Shown in pieces: positions 9,957-18,756 of a stretch of 64,000 bases of DNA. The stretch spans positions 1 through 64,000 of the forward strand of contig NZ_BJEC01000011.1 of NCBI RefSeq assembly GCF_005405465.1. Reading direction: 5' to 3'. Origin of the DNA: Weissella thailandensis (lineage in GTDB: Bacteria; Bacillota; Bacilli; Lactobacillales; Lactobacillaceae). A program made the position numbers and the translations under genes. How positions within the stretch are numbered: position 1 is the first letter of the stretch; each line of letters opens with the position of its first letter. The notes below the pieces were generated by a model. The model did not search any database, was not told where the DNA came from, and worked only from the letters and a program-made list of their open reading frames with translations.

Positions 9957-9985
9957 TTGTTAACAGATTATTAATGTGGTATTAT
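9957..9985 (+). promoter_or_regulatory. Promoter of rplS
   Basis: The -35 box TTGTTA (9957-9962), a 17-base spacer and the extended -10 TGG-TATTAT (-10 hexamer 9980-9985) give a start near 9992, about 78 bases before rplS. Confidence 0.75.
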
Positions 9986-9991
9986 TTTAAT

Positions 9992-10069
9992 CAGTGCTTA
10001 TAGCACAAAATAAAACCCGATAATCCGCTGGCCGAGTGGTGCAATGATTGTCGAAGAGGAGATTTAATT
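9992..10069 (+). promoter_or_regulatory. Structured leader of rplS, candidate L19 leader
   Basis: The untranslated leader holds a small hairpin GTGCT-TAT-AGCAC (9994-10006) and a second stem CGATAATC (10018-10025) with GATTGTCG (10046-10053), enclosing an inner CGCT/AGTG helix. L19 autoregulatory leaders are known in low-GC Gram-positives. Position and fold fit, but homology to that family was not tested. Confidence 0.5.
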
Positions 10070-10426
10070 ATGCGTCAAAACGCTTTGTTAGAGAAGTTGG
10101 TTGCTGACCAATTACGTACAGATATCCCAGAGTTCCGTGCCGGAGATTCAGTTCGTGTTCACGCACGTATCGTCGAAGGTTCACGCGAACGTATCCAAAT
10201 TTTTGAGGGTGTTGTTATCAAGCGTAAGGGTACTGGTATCCAAGCTACTTACACTGTTCGTAAGATTTCAAGTGGTGTTGGTGTGGAACGTACATTCCCA
10301 TTGCACTCACCACGTGTTGACAAAATTGAAGTAATTCGTCATGGACGTGTACGTCGTGCCAAGTTGTATTACTTGCGTGCATTGCACGGAAAGGCTGCTC
10401 GTATTCCAGAAGCACGCCGCAACTAA
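10070..10426 (+). CDS. rplS: 50S ribosomal protein bL19
   Basis: This 118-residue L19 sits at the 30S-50S interface. The sequence shows the conserved [20 protein letters not shown] and [10 protein letters not shown] segments and the C-terminal KLYYLR. Length is normal. A GAGGAG ribosome site precedes the ATG. It is transcribed from its own promoter with a structured leader and ends in a strong terminator. Confidence 0.98.
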   Translation: MRQNALLEKLVADQLRTDIPEFRAGDSVRVHARIVEGSRERIQIFEGVVIKRKGTGIQATYTVRKISSGVGVERTFPLHSPRVDKIEVIRHGRVRRAKLYYLRALHGKAARIPEARRN

Positions 10427-10444
10427 TAAGGGTAAACTATTAGT

Positions 10445-10476
10445 AAAAAGCCAACCTCTGTGGGTTGGCTTTTTTT
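10445..10476 (+). terminator. Terminator after rplS
   Basis: The stem AAAAAGCCAACC / GGTTGGCTTTTT is followed by further Ts. Confidence 0.92.
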
Positions 10477-10510
10477 GCAGATAAGATGATACGTTAGAGG
10501 GGTTAAGTTT

Positions 10511-11800
10511 GTGAGTGTTGGTAGAAAAACTAAGAGAGAAAAACGTAGTATTGGTTTAGGTTGGCGAATTGTTATTGGCTTAATTGTAGGTATTATTCTG
10601 GGGGTTATCTTCTTTAAGAATAAGACGGCTATCACTGCAATGCAAAATATTGGAACAATGTTTATTGGGCTAATTCAAATGATTGTGTTGCCAATCGTGG
10701 TATCTAGTTTAACAGTGGGTATTGCAAAGATGGGTGATATCCGTAAATTAGGTCGTGTCGGATTGAAGACGTTGATTTACTTTGAAATACTATCAACGAT
10801 TGCAATTATATTAGGAATGATTGCAGGAAACGTTTTCGAACCAGGGGCCAATGTCAATGTGCACAACTTGCAAGCAACCAATATTAGTAATTACTTGTCG
10901 ACGGCAAAATCAGCCAGCGATGGTGGTATTTGGGCAACGATAATGGATATCGTACCAACCAATTTCTTTGCATCATTATCAGAGAGTAACATGCTACAAG
11001 TTATCTTATTCTCGGTATTCTTCGGTCTAGGAACTGCAGCAATTGGACAAAAAGGGCAGATTATTATAGATCTTTTTGATGCAGTGGCAGAGGTCATGTT
11101 TAAAGTTACAAATTGGGTCATGCAATTAGCACCTATTGGTGTTGGTGCTTTGATTGGTGCAACAGTTGCCCAAATGGGACTAAAGTCATTGGAGTCACTA
11201 GGATACTTCATATTTGTTTCTTACCTGACGATGATTTTCTTTATGGTTGTTATTCTAGGTATCGTGTTGAAAATTTATAATGTTCGTGTATTTACCTTAT
11301 TTAAGGTATTGCGTGATGAAATTATCTTAGCCTTTACAACCGCATCTTCAGAAGCAACATTACCAAGAATTGTGTCAAAGATGGAAAAGTTCGGAGTCAG
11401 TCAAGGAATTGTTTCCTTTGTTGTTCCAACAGGTTATACATTTAATCTTGATGGTTCCGCTATATACCAAGCAATTGGTGCGTTATTTATGGCACAGGCC
11501 TATAATATTCATTTGTCATTGGTCCAACAGTTGACCTTATTGGTTGTCCTAATGATTACCTCAAAGGGAATGGCTGGTGTGCCAGGGGCATCGTTCGTTG
11601 TACTTTTGGCCACGGTATCATCAATCGGTGTACCGCCTTCAGGATTAGCCTTTATTGCCGGTGTTGATCGTTTGATCGATATGGGACGTACGGCAGTTAA
11701 TGTTGTTGGAAATTCAACGGCATCAATTGTCATCGGTAAGTCTGAAAAGGACTTTGACGAAGAGAAAAATGTTAAATATTTAGCAAGCTTTAACGATTAA
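10511..11800 (+). CDS. Dicarboxylate/amino acid:cation symporter
   Basis: This 429-residue transporter is of the DAACS (glutamate/aspartate/C4-dicarboxylate) family. Hydrophobic segments run through the protein. Family hallmarks are the serine-rich hairpin (TTASSEATLP), the NLDGSAIY loop (usually NMDGT) and the late helix with DMGRTAVNVVGNS. The aspartate and arginine in that helix are typical of acidic-substrate carriers, so glutamate or aspartate is the likeliest substrate; a cystine or serine carrier is less likely. The start is a GTG with AGAGGGG upstream. It is monocistronic, flanked by terminators. Confidence 0.9.
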   Translation: MSVGRKTKREKRSIGLGWRIVIGLIVGIILGVIFFKNKTAITAMQNIGTMFIGLIQMIVLPIVVSSLTVGIAKMGDIRKLGRVGLKTLIYFEILSTIAIILGMIAGNVFEPGANVNVHNLQATNISNYLSTAKSASDGGIWATIMDIVPTNFFASLSESNMLQVILFSVFFGLGTAAIGQKGQIIIDLFDAVAEVMFKVTNWVMQLAPIGVGALIGATVAQMGLKSLESLGYFIFVSYLTMIFFMVVILGIVLKIYNVRVFTLFKVLRDEIILAFTTASSEATLPRIVSKMEKFGVSQGIVSFVVPTGYTFNLDGSAIYQAIGALFMAQAYNIHLSLVQQLTLLVVLMITSKGMAGVPGASFVVLLATVSSIGVPPSGLAFIAGVDRLIDMGRTAVNVVGNSTASIVIGKSEKDFDEEKNVKYLASFND

Positions 11801-11806
11801 CAAAGC

Positions 11807-11856
11807 AACAACAGCTAGATATAGCCATCTCGGTTATATCTAGCTGTTGTTTTGTT
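11807..11856. terminator. Long perfect hairpin terminator
   Basis: A 17-bp perfect stem (11807-11823 with 11835-11851) is followed by TTTGTTT and closes the symporter gene. Confidence 0.88.
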
Positions 11857-11960
11857 TATAAGTTAAAAAACTGCGATAAATGGGCTTTGTGTATGGAATA
11901 ATGCCTTTTTTTGTGTGATAATGGATAAATGATTTTTGTTTAAGATAGGAGGGAGATGTT

Positions 11961-12944
11961 GTGACAATGGTACGTGTACGTGAATATGGTATGAAGACGA
12001 TTGTATTTGTTTTAGCAGCCGTTCTTGTAGCCATTTCAATGAATAGTTTTTTCATCCCAAACAACATCTTTTCAGGTGGTTTCAATGGTGTGGCACAACT
12101 AATTAGTTTGTTTTTTGATTCAGTAGTTGGGATACATATTGAAGTTGGGGCAATTATTATGGGGTCAAATATCCCACTAGCGATTGCTGGTTGGATTTTT
12201 GCAGGACGTAAGTTTACAATTTTATCATTTTTAAATAATTTTGCTGCTTCGTTTATGCAAATTGTATTACCTAAATCTTCTTTGGTGTCCCAAGAGCCAA
12301 TTTTGGCAGGTTTGTTTGGTGGCCTATTATTAGGTATTTCAATTGGTTTAACATTTAAAATGGGCTTTTCTACCGGTGGTATGGATATTGTCGCCATGAT
12401 TGTCCAAAAGACAACCGGGAAATCAATTGGCTCGATTAATATGTTTATTAATGGTTTCATTGTCATCGTTGCTGGTGCCTTTATTGGTTGGCAAAATGCG
12501 ATGTATACGATTATTGGTATTTATGCCACATCTGTTGCCGTAGATGCTATTCATACACGTCATCAAAAGTTAACAGCGTTTATCGTTACCAGTCATCCGG
12601 ATGAGGTCATCAAAGCCTTACAGGAAGCATTGGTTCGTGGGATTACGGTTATGCCTTCCCGTGGTGCATTTACGCAAGAACCTAATACAACACTAATGAT
12701 GGTTCTATCACGTTATGAGCTGACAGAAATGCAAAATTTGATTAAATCTGTGGATGTCGATGCATTTGTGAATATTGTTAGTACTGTTGAAGTTTCTAAT
12801 AACTTTTGGAATGAAGACCTACAGTCGCAAATTAGGCGTGAGCGCACGGTTGCTAAGGCACAGATTACGGATGCGTTGAATATCAGTGAAGAAGCTGATA
12901 AAATTGATGCAGACACTAAGAAAGATAATGAGGGACGTATATAA
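11961..12944 (+). CDS. YitT family membrane protein with DUF2179 domain
   Basis: This 327-residue YitT/UPF0750-type protein has about five or six N-terminal membrane helices containing the family segments NIFSGGFNGVAQL and GFSTGGMDIVA. A cytosolic DUF2179 domain (about 195-280) follows, with RGITVMPSRGAF. Transport function is suspected for the family but unproven. The first codon is GTG 11961 or ATG 11967, both served by AGGAGGGAG. A second paralogue lies at 45797-46678. The stop overlaps the start of the tautomerase gene. Confidence 0.88.
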   Translation: MTMVRVREYGMKTIVFVLAAVLVAISMNSFFIPNNIFSGGFNGVAQLISLFFDSVVGIHIEVGAIIMGSNIPLAIAGWIFAGRKFTILSFLNNFAASFMQIVLPKSSLVSQEPILAGLFGGLLLGISIGLTFKMGFSTGGMDIVAMIVQKTTGKSIGSINMFINGFIVIVAGAFIGWQNAMYTIIGIYATSVAVDAIHTRHQKLTAFIVTSHPDEVIKALQEALVRGITVMPSRGAFTQEPNTTLMMVLSRYELTEMQNLIKSVDVDAFVNIVSTVEVSNNFWNEDLQSQIRRERTVAKAQITDALNISEEADKIDADTKKDNEGRI

Positions 12945-13129
12945 TGCCATTAGTTCATATTGATTTGGTTGCAGGACGTAGTGATGAGCAGTTAAAAGCG
13001 ATGATGACGGATGTCACAACAGCTCTTGAGAAACACATTGGTGTGCCTCGTGAAAATGTTAAAGTGGTTGTTAACGAAATGCAACCCGATCGTTTCATGG
13101 ATGGCGGCGTTTTGCGTTCTGAGAAATAA
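12944..13129 (+). CDS. 4-oxalocrotonate tautomerase family enzyme
   Basis: This is a 61-residue small tautomerase. After removal of the initiator Met, the catalytic Pro becomes residue 1 (MPLVHID). Arg11 is kept, while the position of the second catalytic Arg (39) appears to be Lys. These enzymes act as small hexamers; the substrate here is unknown. The ATG overlaps the TAA of the YitT gene (TAATG), so it is translationally coupled to a membrane protein, an unusual pairing. A terminator follows directly. Confidence 0.9.
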   Translation: MPLVHIDLVAGRSDEQLKAMMTDVTTALEKHIGVPRENVKVVVNEMQPDRFMDGGVLRSEK

Positions 13130-13142
13130 TTTCGTACAATGG

Positions 13143-13177
13143 AAGATGAAGCACGTTATGTGTTTCATCTTTTTTTG
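13143..13177 (+). terminator. Terminator after the tautomerase gene
   Basis: The stem AAGATGAAGCAC pairs with GTGTTTCATCTT (one G-U pair) and is followed by a T-run. Confidence 0.85.
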
Positions 13178-13238
13178 TCATGAGGGGCATAATCAATTAT
13201 TGGTTATTGAAAAATAAAAGTAGGAGCTATAGAGATAA

Positions 13239-14744
13239 ATGGCTGATCAATATATATTGGCGCTCGATCAAGGTACAACAAGTACACGAGCAATGTTGTT
13301 TGATAAAGACGGGCAAGTAGTTGCCACGGCGCAAAAAGAGTTACCCCAGATTTTTAATAATCCGGGTTGGGTAGAACATGATGCGAATGGTATTTGGGAA
13401 GATGCCCGCCAAGTAATGGCTGAGGTTGTCATTAAAGCTAATATACCGCCGTATAAAATTGCGGGGATTGGATTAACCAATCAACGTGAAACAACGGTTA
13501 TTTGGGATCGTTTAACAGGTGAACCAATTGCACCAGCAGTTGTTTGGCAATCAAAACAAAGCGTTGAAATTGCTGAAGAGTTAAAAGCTGAAGGATTGAC
13601 GGACTACATTTATCAGAAGACAGGATTATGGGTCGATGCCTATTTCTCAGCGACAAAAATTATGTGGCTGTTAGATAACGTACCTGGTGCACGAGAACGT
13701 GCTGAAAAAGGCGATTTGTTATTTGGGACAGTTGACTCATGGTTGTTATACAAACTAACTAATGGGCATGTTCATGCGACTGACTATTCAAATGCATCGC
13801 GTACAATGTTATTTAACATACATTTAAAAGAGTGGGATCAAGATTTACTCGAGAAATTCAATATTCCCGTCACGATGTTGCCTGAAGTTCGCGATTCCTC
13901 AGGGATATTTGGTTATACCGCCGAATATGCTTTCTTTGGTATTCAAGTACCGATTGCAGGAATTGCAGGTGATCAACAGTCAGCATTGATTGGTCATCAA
14001 GCATTTCAGCAAGGGGATGTTAAGAATACATATGGCACAGGTTCATTTATTGTGATGAATACAGGTCAAGAAATTGCAACGTCAACTAATGGATTGCTAT
14101 CGACAATCGCCTACAGTATTAATGGACAAGTAACTTACGCCCTGGAAGGCTCTGTCTTTATAGCGGGGGCGGCTATTCAGTGGTTACGTGATGGGTTACA
14201 ACTAGTTAAGAGTGCCAAAGAAACCGCAGCATTGGCTGAAATTGCCCGTGAACAACATGTTGATCCGATTTACTTAGTGCCTGCTTTTGCTGGGTTAGGG
14301 GCACCTTATTGGGATCAGAATGCACGCGGAGCTATGTTTGGACTAACTCGTGCGACAACTAAGGAAGACCTTGTGAGAGCCACATTGGAATCAATTGCAT
14401 ACCAAACGCGAGATGTATTAGACGCTATGCAGGACGATACAAATATTGATATAACAAATCTGGTTATTGATGGTGGGGCTGCTGCAAATGATTACTTGCA
14501 CCAATTCCAAGCTGACTTAATCAATACAGTGGTTAAGCGACCTGAGCAATTGGAGACAACTGCATTAGGTGCAGCATATCTAGCTGGTTTAGGTGTTGGT
14601 TTCTGGGAAGATATAGCTAGTTTACCAGTGTCTAACCATCTACAGCTAAAAGAACCTATTGCCGAACGCCAAACTCAAGTGCAACATGCTTATAAGGGCT
14701 GGCAACGTGCAGTGGAAGCGACACGACTTTTTCCGACAGATTAA
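13239..14744 (+). CDS. glpK: Glycerol kinase
   Basis: This 501-residue FGGY kinase converts glycerol to glycerol 3-phosphate. It has the N-terminal phosphate loop DQGTTSTR, NQRETTVIWD, AGIAGDQQSAL, NTYGTGSF and the C-terminal GGAAANDYLHQFQADL. In many lactic acid bacteria a His in a Y-H-F-(Y/F)-G segment is phosphorylated by HPr to activate the enzyme; here the matching segment is EYAFFG, with Ala231. No glpF or glpO lies beside it. The ribosome site is TAGGAG. Confidence 0.95.
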   Translation: MADQYILALDQGTTSTRAMLFDKDGQVVATAQKELPQIFNNPGWVEHDANGIWEDARQVMAEVVIKANIPPYKIAGIGLTNQRETTVIWDRLTGEPIAPAVVWQSKQSVEIAEELKAEGLTDYIYQKTGLWVDAYFSATKIMWLLDNVPGARERAEKGDLLFGTVDSWLLYKLTNGHVHATDYSNASRTMLFNIHLKEWDQDLLEKFNIPVTMLPEVRDSSGIFGYTAEYAFFGIQVPIAGIAGDQQSALIGHQAFQQGDVKNTYGTGSFIVMNTGQEIATSTNGLLSTIAYSINGQVTYALEGSVFIAGAAIQWLRDGLQLVKSAKETAALAEIAREQHVDPIYLVPAFAGLGAPYWDQNARGAMFGLTRATTKEDLVRATLESIAYQTRDVLDAMQDDTNIDITNLVIDGGAAANDYLHQFQADLINTVVKRPEQLETTALGAAYLAGLGVGFWEDIASLPVSNHLQLKEPIAERQTQVQHAYKGWQRAVEATRLFPTD

Positions 14745-14773
14745 TATGAGTTAAACGAAAATACAAAAAGTTT

Positions 14774-14825
14774 AAGAGACATTGATTTACTGTGCCAAGA
14801 TAGCTAGATTGATGTCTCTTTTTTG
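14774..14825 (+). terminator. Terminator after glpK
   Basis: The arms AAGAGACAT (14774-14782) and ATGTCTCTT (14812-14820) enclose a long loop and are followed by Ts. Confidence 0.7.
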
Positions 14826-14971
14826 GTTATAATAAAGGCGAACAAAGTTTCCCCTAAAAATTTAAGGAAAATTAAGGTATGATATAGATGTTAAATAAAG
14901 TTTAAATATAAGCTGGTGTCTGTGTATTTAAACCTGGGTTTAACGATTAGGATTTGAGAGGAGTTATGCCT

Positions 14972-16411
14972 ATGGTACAGGTTTCAAAAAAGGTGATTAC
15001 AACTGGTCTTGTTGGTGCACTGGGTGTTGTGGCAACCACACAAGTTCCAGATGTACAAGCTGCGGTCAGGGGCGCTGTGAACTTAGCCCCTGATTCGGAA
15101 CATGTGACGCAATTTCAGAGTGTGACGAATTTTATTCAAGAAGTGGCATCTGGACAGAATCACGGTAAAGTGACAACGAAGTCGGATGTTCTTCGAGAAA
15201 AGGGATCAAAAAAATCAGCAATTGCGACCTTTACGGATACGACCAAGCATGCTGATAAGAAAACGACAACTGATGTGGACAATGTAGCATCTGAAGCAAT
15301 GACAGAAGCGCTAGTCACCTCTAGTCAAGCAGATGAGACAACATCGTCATATTATGATGATTCAACAACGGATACAACAGAAACCGATGCTTCAACGACA
15401 CCAGCTGAAGATGCTGTGGTTTCTGAAGCAAATAGTGATAGTACACAGTCGGACGCAACGAGCGTTTATACGATTAAAGACGGTGATACATTAGCAAAAG
15501 TAGCAGCTGCTACCGGAATTTCAATTGCTGATTTACAAGCGGCTAATCCAGATGCTGATACTAGTATGTTACAAATTGGGCAGTCAATCTCTGTGCCAAC
15601 CGCTGGCACAGATGATGTTTCCCAAACGGCTAATTATGACACACAGTATGACGCAACAGCGGATACAGCAACGTACGGAGCGGATACAACGGTAGTTGAC
15701 GATGCACAGACACAGTCAGCTTATACTGATACTGAACTAGTACCACAATCTGTGCGTGATTTCACTGCAGATACGACTTCAGCAACTTTGCAATCGGATA
15801 TGCAAGCCGATGTACAATCCTTGGAAAGTGCACCAATAGAGAATCAACAAAGTCATGAGACAACGACAAGCGGCAGCCAGGTGATGTCTAATGGTGATGT
15901 TGTGCTAGATGCCTTACCAGCTAAGCAAAGTAGTGCAGATACGGTAACTAAAGATTCTAGTTCATCAAATGAACAGACGTTGAGTGCGCGGAATGTTGAA
16001 ACTGACACATTAACACAGACCCAAAGAAATGATATTGTTTCGGCAGCGTTAAAATATACCTCACAAAATATTCCTTATGTGTGGGGTGGTAAGACTGCTG
16101 CTGGATTAGATTGTTCAGGATTAGTGGCAAAAGCATATCGGACGGCTGGCGTTTCAATTCCAGCATATACGGTCGCTGAAGAGGCCTATGTTGCAACACA
16201 AGATGTCCAAAGTGAGTCAGATATTTTGTCTGAAGCACAGCCAGGTGATTTATTATTCTGGGGTGGTCATGGGGCCACTTGGCAAGTCGCTATTTATGTT
16301 GGTGATGGGCAATATGTCATTGCTTCTGAGCCTGGGCAACAGGTTCAAGTTGCTAACATAGCGGATACAGATGTCTTACCTGATTTTGTTGGGGCATATA
16401 GTTTTCATTAA
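14972..16411 (+). CDS. Secreted LysM - NlpC/P60 cell-wall protein
   Basis: This is a 479-residue exported protein. Its signal peptide (VSKKVITTGLVGALGVVATT, then cleavage near VQA) is followed by a long Thr/Ser/Asp-rich spacer, one LysM domain (about 164-210, YTIKDGDTLAKVAAATGIS) and a C-terminal NlpC/P60 domain (about 352-479). The catalytic Cys is C381 in LDCSGLV. The usual His of the HVGIY motif is Gln438 (TWQVAIYVG); H433 is nearby. Start 14972 is chosen because GAGAGGAG is 8 bases upstream; ATG 14966 and TTG 14954 are too close to it or inside it. Role: peptidoglycan binding and probable endopeptidase, activity uncertain. Confidence 0.88.
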   Translation: MVQVSKKVITTGLVGALGVVATTQVPDVQAAVRGAVNLAPDSEHVTQFQSVTNFIQEVASGQNHGKVTTKSDVLREKGSKKSAIATFTDTTKHADKKTTTDVDNVASEAMTEALVTSSQADETTSSYYDDSTTDTTETDASTTPAEDAVVSEANSDSTQSDATSVYTIKDGDTLAKVAAATGISIADLQAANPDADTSMLQIGQSISVPTAGTDDVSQTANYDTQYDATADTATYGADTTVVDDAQTQSAYTDTELVPQSVRDFTADTTSATLQSDMQADVQSLESAPIENQQSHETTTSGSQVMSNGDVVLDALPAKQSSADTVTKDSSSSNEQTLSARNVETDTLTQTQRNDIVSAALKYTSQNIPYVWGGKTAAGLDCSGLVAKAYRTAGVSIPAYTVAEEAYVATQDVQSESDILSEAQPGDLLFWGGHGATWQVAIYVGDGQYVIASEPGQQVQVANIADTDVLPDFVGAYSFH

Positions 16412-16434
16412 GTAAAAAGTACGTTAGAGATTAA

Positions 16435-16488
16435 AAGGGACGTTAATCTAACCAATTTAACTTGGTAGATTAACGTCCCTTAAATTTA
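16435..16488. terminator. Terminator between convergent genes
   Basis: A roughly 20-bp stem (16435-16455 with 16462-16481, one bulged A) lies between the NlpC/P60 gene and the minus-strand kinase gene and could serve both. Confidence 0.8.
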
Positions 16489-16515
16489 TAGTTTCACTTA
16501 CTTTTGTGTAATCAA

Positions 16516-17154
16516 TTAAACAGTTTCTAATTCTTTTAGACGGTCATCAATTTGTTGTAAAACAATTTTTTGACTGTCTTTATTTTCAAGATCATATTTT
16601 TGCAAATCAATTTTCATTTTTGGTGAAGCATCATAATCTGCATACCATTTCTGATAGGCTGACCACATCTTAAAGTAGTACTGTCGTAAATCAGCATTGT
16701 CTTCAAATTGCTCATAATCGCGACCGCGTTTTTTAATACGGTAAAGGATGGTGTCAAAATCGGCATCAGCAAATACCATTAAGTCTGGACGACCTTTTTT
16801 CATCGTTTGGATTTCATCCATCATGTTTTTAAGTAATGTCATATAAACATTTAACTCAGCATCAGAGATGTTACCTTCACGATGATTTTCTTGGGTGAAC
16901 AGCGCATCTTCGTAAATAGAACGATCTAAGACATTATTATCATCCGATAAAGCTTTCTTGATCATTGCGAAACGCTTGTTCAAAAAGTAAATTTGTAGTA
17001 AAAATCCATATTGTTTTGGATCTGCATAATAAAGAGGCAACACAGGATTTTCACCTACAGGCTCAAAAAAGGCCTGTGTATTAAGATGTTTTGCAATCAA
17101 ATCAGTTAGTGTGGTTTTCCCGACACCGATCATACCAGCTGTGATAATCACCAT
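16516..17154 (-). CDS. Deoxynucleoside kinase (dAK/dGK type)
   Basis: This 212-residue kinase of the dCK/dGK family salvages deoxynucleosides to monophosphates. The P-loop GMIGVGKTT is at residues 7-15, followed by the FEPVGENPVLPLYY segment that shapes the base site, the catalytic DRSIYEDALF motif, and the arginine-rich lid (RIKKRGRDYEQF). Lactobacilli often carry tandem dAK/dGK genes; only one copy is here. An AAGG-containing ribosome site precedes the ATG. Exact base preference cannot be read from the sequence. Confidence 0.9.
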   Translation of the reverse strand: MVIITAGMIGVGKTTLTDLIAKHLNTQAFFEPVGENPVLPLYYADPKQYGFLLQIYFLNKRFAMIKKALSDDNNVLDRSIYEDALFTQENHREGNISDAELNVYMTLLKNMMDEIQTMKKGRPDLMVFADADFDTILYRIKKRGRDYEQFEDNADLRQYYFKMWSAYQKWYADYDASPKMKIDLQKYDLENKDSQKIVLQQIDDRLKELETV

Positions 17155-17280
17155 GGTAGTCCTTCTTCCTTCAGGATTATATTTTCTCTAAATACTCATC
17201 TTATAAAGTACATGAGTGAGCTTATCAGCTGATAACTATATTAGCCAATATAATAAATAAATTCAACATCTTGACAAAAT

Positions 17281-17333
17281 AAAAAGAACGTCCTTTCATA
17301 GACAAATGCCTATATATCAAGGGCGTTCCCGTT
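17281..17333 (-). terminator. Terminator after mscL
   Basis: An imperfect stem (GAACGTCCTT with AAGGGCGTTC, plus an inner ATAG/CTAT helix) is followed on the minus strand by a T-rich stretch. Confidence 0.65.
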
Positions 17334-17346
17334 TGAAAATAAAAAA

Positions 17347-17736
17347 TTAGTCTTTCTTTTCTGCTAATGCGTCACGAATTTCTTGAAGAACAACCAATTC
17401 AGTTTCTTCTTCTTCCTCTTCGTCTTCGTCTTTTTTAGCTAGTGATTGTGCTTTGCGGATAGACTTCAAGATCAAGAAGATGGCGAAACTCGTCAATAAG
17501 AATGTAATCAATGTACCAATGAATGATCCAATCTTGATATTAGCTGAACCGACATGCCAAACAATCGTTGAAAATGAGATTGAGCCAGTAATAATACCAA
17601 TTAAGGGCATAACTAGATCATCAACGACTGAAGTCACAACTGTTTGGAAAGCAGCACCCATAATAAAGGCAACGGCCAAGTCCAAAACGTTACCACGCAT
17701 GATAAAGTCTTTAAATTCATTTATAAAATTACGCAT
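17347..17736 (-). CDS. mscL: Large-conductance mechanosensitive channel MscL
   Basis: This 129-residue osmotic safety valve has the N-terminal amphipathic helix and first membrane helix FIMRGNVLDLAVAFIMGAAF, a short periplasmic loop, the second membrane helix, and an acidic linker (DEDEEEEEETE) before the C-terminal helix LQEIRDALAEK. Length is normal for a Firmicute. The ribosome site is AAGGAG. It is a single gene between terminators, on the same strand as the kinase gene. Confidence 0.96.
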   Translation of the reverse strand: MRNFINEFKDFIMRGNVLDLAVAFIMGAAFQTVVTSVVDDLVMPLIGIITGSISFSTIVWHVGSANIKIGSFIGTLITFLLTSFAIFLILKSIRKAQSLAKKDEDEEEEEETELVVLQEIRDALAEKKD

Positions 17737-17915
17737 AAAATGTCTCCTTTTATTAACCTACTAATAAATATGTCACAGTGTTCTATTCAAGTCAAAATAA
17801 ATGTGCAAGATACTAGAATTTTTTTAATTATCTCTTTTTATATTAAATATCGTTACAAGCAAATTAATTTTTTCTGGTAGAATAAAGAAAATATGTGACA
17901 TAGAGGGAGTAGTTA

Positions 17916-18755
17916 ATGAGTTATAAGATGTTGGTATCCGATTTAGATGAAACGTTTCTAAATGATGATGGTACCATTCACAAAGAAAATGTACGCGCAA
18001 TTAAGCAAGCAATGGCAAAAGGATTTAAGTTTGTTCCTAATACCGGTCGATCATTTAAATCTGTCCAAAATATGTTAAAAAAGTTAGGATTATTTGATCA
18101 AGCAGACCAGTATGTTATTTCATATAATGGCGCTGCAATTGTTGAAAATCATGGTAATCGTGTCATAGCCACGCAAGATATGCCAGTATCCCTAGCAAAG
18201 CAGATAGTTGCTGCGGGATATTTGAGCAACCAAATTGACGTTCATATTTACACAGTGGATAAATTATTTATTTACGATCTTAACGAGTCAGATAAACATT
18301 ATATGGCAACTCGCGGCGTGGTATATGAAACAATCGATCAACTTGATTTATCATTTTTAAATGATGAACAGCCAATTATGAAAGTGATTTTTGAAAATGA
18401 GGATGCTACCATTCAAAAACAAATACATGATGCTGTTCTTGAGAAAGTAGGCAGTGACAGTGTTGAAGCAACGTATTCATCAGGACGTTATGTTGAGTTT
18501 AACTTGCAAGGCGTTGATAAGGGGAGTGCTTCATTATTATTAGGTAAGAGACTAGATATCAAGCCTTCTGAAATAATGGCTGCTGGTGATAATAATAATG
18601 ATTTAAAGATGATTAACGCCGTAGGATTAGGTGTTAGTGTTGCTAATGGGATTACATCAGTTAAAGCAGCTGCAGATTTTGTAACGCAACGCACGAATAA
18701 TGAAGGTGCGATTGCCGAGATATTAGATCAATTTGTATTGGTAGGTGAAGACTAG
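17916..18755 (+). CDS. HAD superfamily Cof-type phosphatase
   Basis: This 279-residue Cof/YidA-like sugar-phosphatase of the HAD class IIB group has motif I SDLDET (catalytic Asp9 and Asp11), PNTGRSF as motif II, a conserved Lys in motif III and GDNNNDLKMI as motif IV near 226. A capping domain fills the middle. Substrates in this family are broad phosphosugars. An extended -10 (TGG-TAGAAT, hexamer 17878-17883) lies upstream. The next small gene starts one base after its stop. Confidence 0.9.
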   Translation: MSYKMLVSDLDETFLNDDGTIHKENVRAIKQAMAKGFKFVPNTGRSFKSVQNMLKKLGLFDQADQYVISYNGAAIVENHGNRVIATQDMPVSLAKQIVAAGYLSNQIDVHIYTVDKLFIYDLNESDKHYMATRGVVYETIDQLDLSFLNDEQPIMKVIFENEDATIQKQIHDAVLEKVGSDSVEATYSSGRYVEFNLQGVDKGSASLLLGKRLDIKPSEIMAAGDNNNDLKMINAVGLGVSVANGITSVKAAADFVTQRTNNEGAIAEILDQFVLVGED

Positions 18756-18756
18756 T

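Noticed and set aside
11840-12466. Minus-strand frame of 208 codons opposite the first YitT gene
   Set aside because: Shadow of a well-supported membrane protein gene, with Pro/Asn/Thr-biased composition and no start signals.
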